Positions 25,384 to 34,085 of a stretch of DNA of 64,000 nt are shown here, piece by piece. The notes beneath the pieces were generated by a model. The model saw only the letters and a list, made by a program, of their open reading frames with translations, did not search any database and was not told the DNA's origin. Numbering within the stretch: the first letter of the stretch is position 1; every line of letters starts with the position of its first letter. The translations under genes and the position numbers were made by a program. This DNA comes from Labilithrix sp. (GTDB taxonomy: Bacteria > Myxococcota_A > Polyangia > Polyangiales > Polyangiaceae), in NCBI GenBank assembly GCA_019637105.1, contig JAHBWF010000015.1, positions 1 through 64,000 on the forward strand, given 5' to 3'.

Positions 25384-25700
25384 CTTCCGAGAAATGTGCA
25401 AGGTGCACGAGATCGGTCTTAGACTGACGCGGCGCCGTTCGAAGGACCGCGCGCCAGCGAGCCTTTGACGGCGTCACGCGAAGCTCTCCTAGCCACGACG
25501 ACTCGCCACGACGACCGGACGCCGACGTCGATCGACGGTCTACGAGAGGTACTTGGGGATCTCCCCCAAATTGAGATTGCTCGGCCAAAAAGATCCGTGT
25601 TATCGTGCCGCGCAACTCTGCAGTACCCCTGATTCCTCAATTTTTCTCACGTGTTGCAGGCCCGAATGTTGATGCGGCCAGGATGTGGAAGGGGTTCTTG
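25384..25700. other. Intergenic region upstream of outer-membrane barrel pair
   Basis: About 317 bp. An A/T-richer stretch at 25560-25650 probably holds the promoter (TTGCTC at 25578 and TTATCG near 25601, 17 bp apart, weak match). A GGAAGGGG ribosome-binding site at 25686-25693 fixes the downstream start. No gene seen. Confidence 0.4.
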
Positions 25701-26687
25701 ATGAAGCACGCTCGATGCTGGCTCCTCGCGGTGGTGGCCCTGTGGCTGCTGCCACAGGCTGCTTTTGCGCAGCCGAAGAAGCCCGCTGGAGGCGGCAAGC
25801 CTCCTCCCACGGCACCCGAACCGGCGCCCGCCGGCGGCGATATCGAAATCGACGATCCGAACGTCCCGGCTCCCGAGGAGCCGACGGAGCCTGCGCCCGC
25901 CCCGAGCGGTGAAACGGGCGACGGCGGCGGCGGGATCTGCGAGATCGATCCCACGGCCTGCCCCAAGCAGGGCGACATCAAGGCGCTGTCCGAGCGCTCC
26001 GTGAAGGCGGACGTCTATGCGGTGCAGCAGATCTACGCGCTGCGTCGCGGCCGCTTCGAGATCAACCCGTACTGGAGCCAGAGCCTCAACGACCAGTTCG
26101 TGAGCCACCCGGGCCCCGGCCTCGCGGTGAACTACTACCTCACGAACGTCCTCGCGGTCGGCGTCAACGGCACCTACTACCAGCCGTTCAACTCCGACGC
26201 GGACTTCAACTTCGAGAACCGCCGCGCGACGCGCATCGCCGTCCCGCTCACGGAGTACCTCGGCGGCTACGCGGTGAACTTCACGTACGTCCCGATGTAC
26301 GGCAAGTTCGCCGGCTTCAGCCAGTTCATCTTCCACTACGACGGGTACCTCGTCGGCGGCGTCGGCGGCCTCTTCACGCGCCCGATCCCGGTCATCGATC
26401 CCGACAACCGCAAGTTCGACTTCGAGCACCGCATCGCCTTCAACCTCGGCTTCGGGCTCCGCATCTTCCTGAACCGGTGGTTCGCGGTGACGGGCGAGAT
26501 CCGCAACTACATCTACGTCGAGCACCTCGAGAACACCGAGGTCGCGGCCACCCAGGCAGCGGCGCAGAACCCCAATGACCCGGCGTCGCCTTGGATCAAG
26601 GAGAAGCCGCTGACCGTCAACGTCCAGGCCCAGGTCGGCATCAGCGTGTTCTTGCCGTTCAGCTGGGAATACAGGTTGCCCAAGTGA
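25701..26687 (+). CDS. Outer-membrane beta-barrel protein (OMP_myx_plus type), first of a tandem pair
   Basis: 328 residues. Signal peptide 1-24 (LPQAAFAQ), Pro/Gly/Ala linker with a small Cys-containing piece, then a barrel: KADVYAVQQIYALRRGRFEI, NYYLTNVLAVGVNGTYYQPF, ending in strand VGISVFLPFSWEYRLPK. The motif of a ruler-like first strand followed by NPYWSQSLNDQF resembles the myxobacterial OMP_myx_plus family. ATG 25701 follows GGAAGGGG by 7 bp; upstream ATGs at 25605/25683 lack this. Next gene 29 bp on. Related barrels (GltA/GltB) are part of the Myxococcus Glt complex; this pair is a candidate equivalent. Confidence 0.82.
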   Translation: MKHARCWLLAVVALWLLPQAAFAQPKKPAGGGKPPPTAPEPAPAGGDIEIDDPNVPAPEEPTEPAPAPSGETGDGGGGICEIDPTACPKQGDIKALSERSVKADVYAVQQIYALRRGRFEINPYWSQSLNDQFVSHPGPGLAVNYYLTNVLAVGVNGTYYQPFNSDADFNFENRRATRIAVPLTEYLGGYAVNFTYVPMYGKFAGFSQFIFHYDGYLVGGVGGLFTRPIPVIDPDNRKFDFEHRIAFNLGFGLRIFLNRWFAVTGEIRNYIYVEHLENTEVAATQAAAQNPNDPASPWIKEKPLTVNVQAQVGISVFLPFSWEYRLPK

Positions 26688-26716
26688 TCTCCTCGAACCG
26701 GCACCAAGGACGAACG

Positions 26717-27577
26717 ATGAAGCAGGCCTGCAAGCTCGCTCTGGCGGCAGCGGCACTCGCGACCGGCGTTTCTGCCGTCCCCGCGACCGCGAGCGCCCAG
26801 GAGATCCAGATCACGGGTCCGCTCGCCGGCGCGCCCGCGGGGCGCAAGCTCCGTCTCTACCGCGAAGGCCGCGCGGAGCTCGCGCTCGGCGGCGGCTTCA
26901 CCCTCCTCGACGAGTACAAGCGGACCATCTTCATCTCGGGCCGGCTCCAGTACAACGTCTTCGACTGGCTCGGAATCGGCGTGTTCGGCGGCTTCTCGCC
27001 GGAGGCGCTGAGCCTCAACACCGACCTCACCGACCGCATCGACTCCACGCCCGCGCCGCGCAACAGCCGCACGGCCGTCAACCTCCCCGGCACCGTCGGG
27101 CAGCCGGCGTTCGAGCAGCAGACCGGCAAGCTCGGCTGGATGGCGACGCCGCAGGTGACGTTCAGCCCCTTCCGCGGCAAGCTGGCGCTCTTCCAGAAGC
27201 TCTTCGTCGACACCGACCTCTACCTTCACGGCGGCGTCGCGTTCGTCGGCGTGAAGGAGCGCGGCGACTGCGGCGCGCCGGGTCAGACGGCGTGCACGGC
27301 GGCGGCGAGCTTCCAGCAGGTCGACCGCGTCGCGGTCGCGCCGTCGTTCGGCCTCGGGCTCACGCTCTACCCGTCGAACTTCGTCAGCATCAACCTCGAG
27401 TACCGCGCCTTCCCCTTCTCGTGGAACCGCGGCGGCTTCGACTCGCGCGGCGCGGGCCCCGACGCGTCGTTCCCGGACAACCGGATCGACTCCGAGGACC
27501 GGACGTTCAAGTTCAACCAGATGATCTTCGTCGCGGCCGGCTTCCACTTGCCGACGTCGCCCAAGGTCAGCGACTAG
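26717..27577 (+). CDS. Outer-membrane beta-barrel protein (OMP_myx_plus type), second of a tandem pair
   Basis: 286 residues. Signal peptide 1-28 (PATASAQ), then barrel strands starting [20 protein letters not shown] and ending [18 protein letters not shown]. It shares length and layout with the preceding barrel, suggesting an old duplication or a heteromeric pair. ATG 26717 has AAGGA 7 bp before it. A short extracellular loop carries the only Cys pair ([13 protein letters not shown]). A GGCGG/CCGCC inverted repeat follows the stop. Confidence 0.8.
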   Translation: MKQACKLALAAAALATGVSAVPATASAQEIQITGPLAGAPAGRKLRLYREGRAELALGGGFTLLDEYKRTIFISGRLQYNVFDWLGIGVFGGFSPEALSLNTDLTDRIDSTPAPRNSRTAVNLPGTVGQPAFEQQTGKLGWMATPQVTFSPFRGKLALFQKLFVDTDLYLHGGVAFVGVKERGDCGAPGQTACTAAASFQQVDRVAVAPSFGLGLTLYPSNFVSINLEYRAFPFSWNRGGFDSRGAGPDASFPDNRIDSEDRTFKFNQMIFVAAGFHLPTSPKVSD

Positions 27578-27695
27578 CATCGCTCGCGCTCCGTCGCCGC
27601 GGCCGCAACCCCGCGGGCGCGCCAGACGGCGGTTGAGACGCCGCCCGCGCACCTCTAACGTGGGGGGGAGCGCGGGTCGGTCCCGCGACGCCGCG

Positions 27696-29186
27696 ATGTC
27701 CCAGACGCTCTCGCAGACCCGGCGCGAAGACCTCTCCGCGGACGAGGGGGCCTGCGTCGCCTGCCCCTCGCTCTACGTCGTGCTCGAGGGCGAGCGGCCG
27801 CTCTCCGGCGGGATGCGCGCGCCGCTCGACGGGGTCGACGCGCTCCGGATCGGCCGCGGCGAGACGCGCTCGTTCACCGTCGAGGGGGACCGGACGGCGA
27901 CCCTCACCATCCCCGATCCGCGCATGTCGAGCCGCCACGCGCGCCTCGTCCGAGGGCGCGCGCGCGCCGACGCCGAGCGAGGCGGCGGGACGACCGGCTG
28001 GCTCCTCGAGGACCTCGGCTCGACGAACGGCTCCTTCGTCGAGAGCAAGCGGACCGCGCAGGCGGCGCTCACCGAGGCGACCCTCCTCACGCTCGGCGCG
28101 ACGTGTCTGCTCTTCGATCCCGAGGAGGCGGTCCCGGTCGGCGTCAAGAACGACCCGGTCGACGCCGCGGCGCTCCGCGCGCGACCGCGCGGCACCGCCA
28201 CCCTCGTCCCGGCGGTCGAGCACGCGATGCCGCGCCTCGTCCGCGTCGCGATGTCGAAGCTCCCGGTGCTCTTGCTCGGCGAGAGCGGCTCCGGCAAGGA
28301 GGTCCTCGCGCGGACCGTCCACCAGCTCTCGGGTCGCCAGGGGCCGTTCATCGCGATCAACTGCGGCGCGCTCGCGCCGACGCTCGTCGAGAGCCAGCTC
28401 TTCGGCCACGTGAAGGGCGCCTTCTCCGGCGCGGCGCGCGACGAGCCCGGCCTCGTCCGCGCGTCGTCGGGCGGGACGCTCTTCCTCGACGAGATCGGCG
28501 AGCTGCCGCCGAGCGCGCAGGCCACGTTGCTCCGCGTCCTGCAGGAGAAGGAGGTGCTCCCGGTCGGCGGGACGAAGCCGGTCCCGGTCGACCTCCGCGT
28601 CGTCTCGGCGACCCTCAAGCCGATCGACGGGGGCGAGGCGACGACGTTCCGCGCCGACCTCTACGCGCGCGTCTCGGCGTTCGTGCACCGGCTGACGCCG
28701 CTCCGCGAGCGCCGCGGCGACGTCGGGCTCCTGATCGCCGATCTCCTCCCGCGGATCACGCCGGAGCGCGCCGAGAGGATCCGCTTCGCGCCCGACCTCG
28801 CGACCGCGCTCGGCGCGCACGCCTTCCCGCTCAACGTGCGCGAGCTCGAGCACCTGCTCTCCGTCGCGCTCGTGACCTCGACCGAGGACCTCCTCCGCCG
28901 CGAGAGCGTCGGCGACGCGCTGCGCCCCGCGCGCGAGCGCGCCGCGAGCGAGGCCGACGCGCGCGACCCGCGCCGCGAGGCGCTCCCCGCCGGCTCCCCC
29001 GCCCGCGCCGCCCAGCCGCGCGCCCCGACCGAGGAGGAGCTGAAGCTCAAGGACGAGCTCACGCGCGCGCTGACGACGACGCGCGGGAACGTCAGCGAGA
29101 TCGCGCGGTCGATGGGCAAGACGCGGATGCAGATCCACCGCTGGATGAAGCGCTTCGGCCTCGATCCCGAGTCGTTCCGCGGCTGA
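27696..29186 (+). CDS. FHA-domain sigma-54-type activator with GAFSGA loop
   Basis: 496 residues from ATG 27696 (27633 also possible; no clear ribosome-binding site). FHA domain about 45-140 ([22 protein letters not shown]), AAA+ domain with Walker A GESGSGK (195-201), sigma-54 loop GAFSGA (241-246) in place of GAFTGA, Walker B FLDE, arginine-finger region around RADLYARVS, and a Fis-type helix-turn-helix near 460-485 ([20 protein letters not shown]). An Ala/Arg/Pro linker separates the last two. Predicted DNA-binding activator; the Thr-to-Ser change is conservative and may still allow sigma-54 contact. Convergent with the next gene. Confidence 0.88.
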   Translation: MSQTLSQTRREDLSADEGACVACPSLYVVLEGERPLSGGMRAPLDGVDALRIGRGETRSFTVEGDRTATLTIPDPRMSSRHARLVRGRARADAERGGGTTGWLLEDLGSTNGSFVESKRTAQAALTEATLLTLGATCLLFDPEEAVPVGVKNDPVDAAALRARPRGTATLVPAVEHAMPRLVRVAMSKLPVLLLGESGSGKEVLARTVHQLSGRQGPFIAINCGALAPTLVESQLFGHVKGAFSGAARDEPGLVRASSGGTLFLDEIGELPPSAQATLLRVLQEKEVLPVGGTKPVPVDLRVVSATLKPIDGGEATTFRADLYARVSAFVHRLTPLRERRGDVGLLIADLLPRITPERAERIRFAPDLATALGAHAFPLNVRELEHLLSVALVTSTEDLLRRESVGDALRPARERAASEADARDPRREALPAGSPARAAQPRAPTEEELKLKDELTRALTTTRGNVSEIARSMGKTRMQIHRWMKRFGLDPESFRG

Positions 29187-29214
29187 CGGCGCCCGGGCGC
29201 GATCCGGGCGAGGA

Positions 29215-29961
29215 TCAGCGCTTGGTCACGAGGCCGGCGCCGTCGACGCCGAACTGCGGGGGCAGCACCTTGCGGACGGCGTCGCGCTGGTCGGCGGGGA
29301 TCTCCCACCCCAGCGCCGCGATGCCGTCGGCCACCTTCGCGCGGACGCGCACGCTCTCCTCGTCGAGGAGGAGCGTGAGCAGCGGGCCGAGCGACTCCGC
29401 GTCTTTCTGGGCGAGCGTCGCCGTCACCGCGTTGAAGCGCGCCGGCTCGTTCACGTCCTCGAGGAACGGCTCGACCGCCTCGCGGATCTGCGGGCTCACG
29501 TGGTCGCCGAGCTCCTCGAGCAGCTGCAGCTTCGGATCGATGAACTTCGCGTACTCGGTGTCCCATTTCCCGAGCCACACGATGAGCTCCTCGACGAGCT
29601 CGTCCTCCTCGAGCGTCTCTTTGAGGATGCGCATCGGCCAGCGCAGGCTCTCGGCCTTGGCGGCGAACGCGCGCACGGGCTCGATCGCGTCCTTGCCGGC
29701 CTTGAGGATGCCGTCGAACGCGAGCTCCTTCTCTTCCTGGTCCGTGATCGACGGCTCGATGGCGAAGGTGAACCGCTTCAGCAAGGCCTCGACGGCTTCG
29801 GCGGTCGCGAGCTTCGACAGCTCCTGGATGGCCTCCTGCCGATCGTACGCCTGGGCCCGCTTGCTCCCCGCGGCCTCCGCCCACTTCGCCGCTGCGTTCG
29901 ACTTTTTCTTGGTGCCGTCGCCGCCCTTGCCGTTGCTCTTGAAGAAGTCGAATAGGCCCAT
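29215..29961 (-). CDS. Cytoplasmic HEAT-repeat protein
   Basis: 248 residues, no signal peptide. Starts MGLFDFFKS, a common N-terminus of small cytoplasmic myxobacterial proteins, followed by a Lys/Gly-rich spacer and HEAT-like helix pairs (AIQELSKLATAEAVEALLKR, ARFNAVTATLAQKDAESLGP, DEESVRVRAKVADGIAALGW). Likely a protein-interaction scaffold; the partner is unknown. 85 bp after the sensor-like gene on the same strand; a 12-bp palindrome (29189-29200) lies between its stop and the convergent activator gene. Confidence 0.8.
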   Translation of the reverse strand: MGLFDFFKSNGKGGDGTKKKSNAAAKWAEAAGSKRAQAYDRQEAIQELSKLATAEAVEALLKRFTFAIEPSITDQEEKELAFDGILKAGKDAIEPVRAFAAKAESLRWPMRILKETLEEDELVEELIVWLGKWDTEYAKFIDPKLQLLEELGDHVSPQIREAVEPFLEDVNEPARFNAVTATLAQKDAESLGPLLTLLLDEESVRVRAKVADGIAALGWEIPADQRDAVRKVLPPQFGVDGAGLVTKR

Positions 29962-30046
29962 CGTGAGGTGCTTAACCTAAGGCTGGTGCTGCGTGTTTCA
30001 ACCGATCGCCGGCGACAATGTGCCCTCGGCGACGACGTTCGAGCCG

Positions 30047-31447
30047 TCAGAGCGGGACGGCCAGGAGGACGACCTCGCGCCCGTTCACCTGGACCTGGTA
30101 GCGGACCGGACGGCCGTGCTTGGTCGCGGCCTCTTGCTCCATGCCCTGGATACGGCTCCGGAAGGCCGCGTCCGTGATGTGGTCGACCTGCTCGCCGAGC
30201 GAGCGCTTCGCGGCGATGTACTCGCCGTAGAGCCGCGTGTAGTACTGCTCCGCGGGCTCCTGGGCGAGCGCCGGACCGCCGCCCCCGCCCTGACCGCTCC
30301 GATCGACGGAGTAGGCGTCGCCGAAGCTCGCCGCCGTCGGCGCCTTCGAGACCCGCCCCTGCTCGTCGGTGTTGTCCTCCTCGACGCCCATGAGCTGGTT
30401 GAGGAGCTGGTCGATGCGGAACGCCAGGCCGCCGAGCTCGGCGTGATCGAGCTCGAAGCGCTTGTCGCTCTGCCCGTTGAGGATCGCGAGGAGGCCCTCC
30501 TCGAGCACGGCGATGGGCCGCGAGATGTACGTCCCGAGGAACCAGCCGCCGGCCACGACCAGGATCAGGCCGAGGGCCATCGCCCCGAGGATCGAGTAGG
30601 CCGCGCCGTTGGCGCCTTCGAGCAGCGACGTCGGCGCGACCGCGACGACCGCGCTCTTCTTCTCGCCGAACCCGTCGAGCGGCGCGGCCGCGAAGAGGAC
30701 GTCGTCCTTGCCGCCGGCGATCACGGTGCCGGTGGTGACGGCGTTCTTGACGTCGCCGGCGGCCTCCTTCACGGCCTTCTTCACGTCGTCGGTCGTCTGC
30801 GTGTTGGCGAGGACGTCGCCCGACTCGTTGACGAGCAGCACGCCGCGGCCGCCCGACGCCTCGGTGACCCGCGCCAGGGCGTCGTTGAGCGCCACGCCGA
30901 TGACGAGCATCATCTCGCGGTTGTTCTCGTCGTGCACCGGGGCGTACGACGCGATGTACTGATCGGCGCGCTTCGTGTCCGTCCAGACGTCGGAGCCCGG
31001 CGTGGTCTTGGCGAGGGCCTCCTTGAAGGCCGGATACGTCGCCGCGACGTCGGCGCCGCGCCCGAGGTTGGAGCCGTTTCGCCCGAGGATCTTCCCGTTG
31101 CCGTCGACGACGGCGACGATCGACGGCTTCGCGCCGAGCGCCGCCGGCGCCGCGTTCGCGATCTGATCGGAGAGCTGGCGGGCGGCGTCGCCGCGCGCGT
31201 CGGGGGTCGCCTTGGTCAAGAGCGCGCGCGTCGCCGGCTCGGCGGCCTTCGCCGAGAGCCAGCGCTCCGCGCGCAGCCCGTCGAGCTGCAGCTTCGCGGC
31301 GACGGCGACGGCGTCGCGCTGGGCGCTCCGCTTCAGCTGGTCGGTGCTGCTCGTCGCCAGCGAAAGCTGCGTCTTGACGATCGCGAAGGCAAGCAGCCCC
31401 ACGATGAGGACGATCACGGCGTTGACTGCGATGATCTTGTTTCGCAT
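30047..31447 (-). CDS. Sensor-like membrane protein with HAMP and MXAN_5187-type C-terminal domain
   Basis: 466 residues. TM1 about 7-25, periplasmic Cache-like sensor about 30-280, TM2 about 286-308 (ILGAMALGLILVVAGGWFLG), HAMP-like segment to about 350, Ser/Gly linker, and a C-terminal domain about 393-466 (YYTRLYGEYIAAKRSLGEQV, ending VQVNGREVVLLAVPL) that resembles the domain named after M. xanthus MXAN_5187. No kinase or methyl-accepting domain, so the output is unknown. Divergent from the histone-deacetylase-like gene. Confidence 0.8.
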   Translation of the reverse strand: MRNKIIAVNAVIVLIVGLLAFAIVKTQLSLATSSTDQLKRSAQRDAVAVAAKLQLDGLRAERWLSAKAAEPATRALLTKATPDARGDAARQLSDQIANAAPAALGAKPSIVAVVDGNGKILGRNGSNLGRGADVAATYPAFKEALAKTTPGSDVWTDTKRADQYIASYAPVHDENNREMMLVIGVALNDALARVTEASGGRGVLLVNESGDVLANTQTTDDVKKAVKEAAGDVKNAVTTGTVIAGGKDDVLFAAAPLDGFGEKKSAVVAVAPTSLLEGANGAAYSILGAMALGLILVVAGGWFLGTYISRPIAVLEEGLLAILNGQSDKRFELDHAELGGLAFRIDQLLNQLMGVEEDNTDEQGRVSKAPTAASFGDAYSVDRSGQGGGGGPALAQEPAEQYYTRLYGEYIAAKRSLGEQVDHITDAAFRSRIQGMEQEAATKHGRPVRYQVQVNGREVVLLAVPL

Positions 31448-31547
31448 TCCGCCTCAGAGCGTTGTTGCGAGGGGCACGTTGCCCTCTCGTCCCCCGCCGA
31501 AGGCTCTCCTCCGCGGGCTGGAGACTGCTCGTTCCTTCGCGAGACGC

Positions 31548-31553
31548 TATCAT
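31548..31553 (+). promoter_or_regulatory. -10 element immediately before the histone-deacetylase-like start
   Basis: TATCAT (5/6 match) at 31548-31553; a transcript starting about 7 nt later would begin at or next to GTG 31559, leaving no room for a ribosome-binding site. The -35 at the right spacing (CTGCTC) is poor. Confidence 0.35.
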
Positions 31554-31576
31554 CCGCCGTGCGCCTCCAGCAACCT

Positions 31577-32611
31577 ATGACTGACGCCCTACTCCTGTCC
31601 GACCCGCGGTTTTTCCAGCACCGCTCGAGCGCGTACCACCCCGAGCGCCCCGAGCGCCTCGACGCCGCGCACGCCGCCGTGGAGCGCGCCCGCAGCTCTT
31701 CCGGCCTCGTCTTCGCCCCGGTCGAGCCGCGCGCCGTGACGGAGGAGGAGCTTTCCCGTGTCCACAATCCTCGCTTCCTGAAGGAGATGTCGAAGCTGCG
31801 CGGCGAAGAGGGCTACATCGACGCGGACACCTACGTCGGGCCCGAGAGCATCGCCGTGGCGGAGCTCGCGGCCGGCGGGACGGTCGCGCTGACCGACCGG
31901 CTGATCGACGGTCCGGTCCCGCGCGGCTTCGCGCTCGTCCGGCCGCCCGGACACCACGCGCGCCCGGGTCAGGCGATGGGCTTCTGCCTCTACAACAACG
32001 TGGCCGTCGCCGCGGCCCACGCGCGCGCGCGCGGCGTCGAGCGCGTCGCCATCGTCGACTGGGACGTCCACCACGGCAACGGCACCCAGGAGATGTTCTA
32101 CGACGACCCGCGCGTGCTCTACGCGTCGACGCATCAGTTCCCGTTCTACCCGGGCACCGGCGCCGTCCTCGAGAGCGGCGAGCGCGACGGCAAGGGCTAC
32201 ACGATCAACGTGCCGCTCACGGCGGGGGGCGGCGACGGCGTCTACCGCGGGACGTTCGAGCGGATCCTCTTGCCCGCGCTCGAGGAGTACCGGCCGGAGC
32301 TCGTCATCGTGAGCGCCGGCTTCGACGCGTCCGCGCGCGATCCGCTCGCGGAGATGGCGCTCTCGGCCGACGCCTTCGGCTGGATGGCGCGCGCGCTCCG
32401 CAAGGTCGCGGACGCCTCCGCGGGGGGCCGCCTCCTCCTCGTGCTCGAGGGCGGCTACGACCTCGTCGCCCTCGAGGCAGGCCTGCTCGCGGCGACGCGC
32501 GGGATCGTCGAGGGCACCGCCGTCGAGATCGCGCGCGACGTCGATCACGAGGACCTCGCGCGCGCGAGCCGCGTCGCGAAGCAGTCGTGGCGCGCGGTCG
32601 ACTCGAGCTGA
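31577..32611 (+). CDS. Histone deacetylase-family (acetoin utilisation/HDAC) hydrolase
   Basis: Zn-dependent deacetylase of the class II HDAC/AcuC superfamily; in bacteria likely removes acetyl groups from small amides or lysines. 344 residues from ATG 31577 (GTG 31559 also in frame). Substrate pocket RPPGHHARPGQAMGFCLYNN (about 121-140), metal ligands in DWDVHHGNGT (about 160-169) and SAGFDAS (about 247-253), and the EGGYD segment with the conserved Gly-Gly-Tyr. Complete and of typical length. Possibly leaderless (see promoter entry). Confidence 0.93.
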   Translation: MTDALLLSDPRFFQHRSSAYHPERPERLDAAHAAVERARSSSGLVFAPVEPRAVTEEELSRVHNPRFLKEMSKLRGEEGYIDADTYVGPESIAVAELAAGGTVALTDRLIDGPVPRGFALVRPPGHHARPGQAMGFCLYNNVAVAAAHARARGVERVAIVDWDVHHGNGTQEMFYDDPRVLYASTHQFPFYPGTGAVLESGERDGKGYTINVPLTAGGGDGVYRGTFERILLPALEEYRPELVIVSAGFDASARDPLAEMALSADAFGWMARALRKVADASAGGRLLLVLEGGYDLVALEAGLLAATRGIVEGTAVEIARDVDHEDLARASRVAKQSWRAVDSS

Positions 32612-32787
32612 GCGACGAGGAGCGCGGGCGGATCGGCGGCGCGCACGTCGCCTTCGCGACGCGGCGCCGCCGCGTCAACCGTACGGATTTACTACGAAAA
32701 CGTCGACACGCCGGCCCGCGACAGGTTCCCTCTTCCAACCCATGCACGCGCGTGCAAATGGCAGTAGCCTGACGTTGGGAGGGGAAC

Positions 32788-33039
32788 ATGACCAGGAAAC
32801 GAACACGTCCAAGACCGGGCTCGCCCATACGTACGTTCTCGGCGCTCGTCGAAGCCGCGCGCGACGGTGAGCTCTCCGTCATCGTCGTGCCGGAGAACCG
32901 CCGGCTTCATCTCCGGGCGAGCCTCGTGCTGCAGCTCCTCCTCGCGCCGGCCTTCGCCCAGCCGCGCGGGGAGGTCTTCGAGTTCACGATGAACGGCGAC
33001 GAGATCGTGAACGTCGTGCCTGCCGACAGCGACGGCTGA
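32788..33039 (+). CDS. Small conserved-looking protein (83 aa), unknown function
   Basis: 83 residues with a near-ideal ribosome-binding site GGGAGGGG 3-4 bp before ATG 32788, which supports it being real. Basic N-terminus, a helix (IRTFSALVEAARDGEL), a beta-rich middle (SVIVVPENRRLHLRASLVLQ) and an acidic end. No signal peptide, TM or known domain. Confidence 0.7.
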   Translation: MTRKRTRPRPGSPIRTFSALVEAARDGELSVIVVPENRRLHLRASLVLQLLLAPAFAQPRGEVFEFTMNGDEIVNVVPADSDG

Positions 33040-33197
33040 CGCCCCGAGCCTGGGGTAGAGCCGTCGGCAGGCGCGGTCACGGGAAGCGCGCAGCGGGACG
33101 CTCGAGGTCGACGTGGACCGGACGACCGGTCCCGTCCCCCGCGAGCTCCACGCTGCCGCTTCCGCGGGGGCGCTCGCCGCGCGCTCGGGCGAGCCAG

Positions 33198-33219
33198 CGC
33201 TCGGGCGGAGGCCCGAGCG
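33198..33219 (-). terminator. Terminator hairpin of tRNA-His
   Basis: CGCTCGGGC, loop, GCCCGAGCG: a perfect 9-bp stem with a 4-nt loop, 8 bp downstream of the tRNA 3' end. Confidence 0.65.
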
Positions 33220-33226
33220 ACTCAGG

Positions 33227-33303
33227 TGGGGTGACCGACGGGGTTCGAACCCGCGACAACCGGAACCACAATCCAGCGCTCTACCAGCTGAGCTACGGCC
33301 ACC
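33227..33303 (-). tRNA. trnH: tRNA-His (anticodon GTG)
   Basis: Cloverleaf read on the minus strand: acceptor GTGGCCG/CGGTCAC with one G-U pair, D stem GCTC/GAGC, anticodon arm CTGGA-TTGTGGT-TCCGG with anticodon GTG, T arm GCGGG-TTCGAAC-CCCGT, discriminator C73 and encoded CCA. The extra 5' G (position -1) opposite C73, the hallmark of tRNA-His, is present. Stands alone with its own promoter and hairpin; no integrase or attachment-site duplication nearby. Confidence 0.97.
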
Positions 33304-33629
33304 GTGAGGGAGGCGGAACCATACCGCCGCCCCTTGGACTTGCAAGGGAATTCCCGTCCCCGCCCCCGACGGCCTCGTTCGGCTCGATCTTCGGCTCCTC
33401 CGGCCCCGCGCACGTGCCCGTGGGCGGACGCCGTCGGGGAGAGCCGACACCCCGGGTCGGAGGCGCGCCGCGCGGTCGTCTCTCCTGCATCGGATTGCAG
33501 CCATCACGCCGTCGTCCAACGCGGCGCCGTCGTTGCGCGCGCGGAGACGGCCCCGCCCCGCGCGCATTTCACGCGGCCCAGAACTTTACGAAGCTCGCCG
33601 CATTGGTGACCATGAGGGAGGGTTCTTCC
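33304..33629. other. Intergenic region between tRNA-His and a lipoprotein gene
   Basis: About 326 bp with the tRNA promoter at its left end and the ribosome-binding site of the next gene (GGGAGGG, 33616-33622) at its right end. Nothing else recognised. Confidence 0.5.
33318..33345 (-). promoter_or_regulatory. tRNA-His promoter
   Basis: Minus strand: TTGCAA (33340-33345), 16-bp spacer, TATGGT (33318-33323); predicted start about 8 nt before the tRNA 5' end. Confidence 0.5.
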
Positions 33630-33989
33630 ATGCGCTTCTCCTTCTCCTCCGCGTCCTTCGCCTTCGCCACCGTCCTGTCGCTCTCGATCTCCGGCTGCGC
33701 CGAGAGCTTCCCCGAGGTCGTCGCGCTCGCCGACGGCGCCGATCACGTCGAGGTCGTGAGCGACCCGCCGAACAGCGACGTCTACGAGCCCGTCGGCGGC
33801 GTCAGCGCGCGCGTCGCCGGCACCGAGGTCAGCTCGGCGGTTCGCGAGGCGAAGAACGAGCTCCGCAACCAGGCCGCGCAGAAGGGCGCGACGTTCGTGT
33901 CGATCGACGAGATCAGCTCGCGCGCGTCGTGGGACCTCCGCGGCCGCACCATCGTCTCGATGTCGGGCACGGCGTACCGCGCGAAGTGA
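33630..33989 (+). CDS. Small lipoprotein, DUF4156-like
   Basis: 119 residues. Signal peptide with lipobox SISGC, then a compact domain: VEVVSDPPNSDVYEPVGGVS, a helix AVREAKNELRNQAAQKGATF with Gly-Ala-Thr-Phe-Val, and a final strand VSMSGTAYRAK. This pattern resembles the DUF4156 lipoprotein family, whose function is unknown. ATG 33630 follows GGGAGGG by 7 bp; ATG 33612 is in frame but lacks a site. Confidence 0.82.
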   Translation: MRFSFSSASFAFATVLSLSISGCAESFPEVVALADGADHVEVVSDPPNSDVYEPVGGVSARVAGTEVSSAVREAKNELRNQAAQKGATFVSIDEISSRASWDLRGRTIVSMSGTAYRAK

Positions 33990-34085
33990 CGCGCGCGGCT
34001 CCCCGTGACCGCGCCCGCCCGCGACGTGCTCGCGGGCTCGGGCATGAGCCCCGCGCGCGTCGACGATCTCGATTTGGACGGTTCT

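Noticed and set aside
33227-33303. Integration hotspot at tRNA-His
   Set aside because: No integrase, no repeated 3' end of the tRNA and no change in composition around it.
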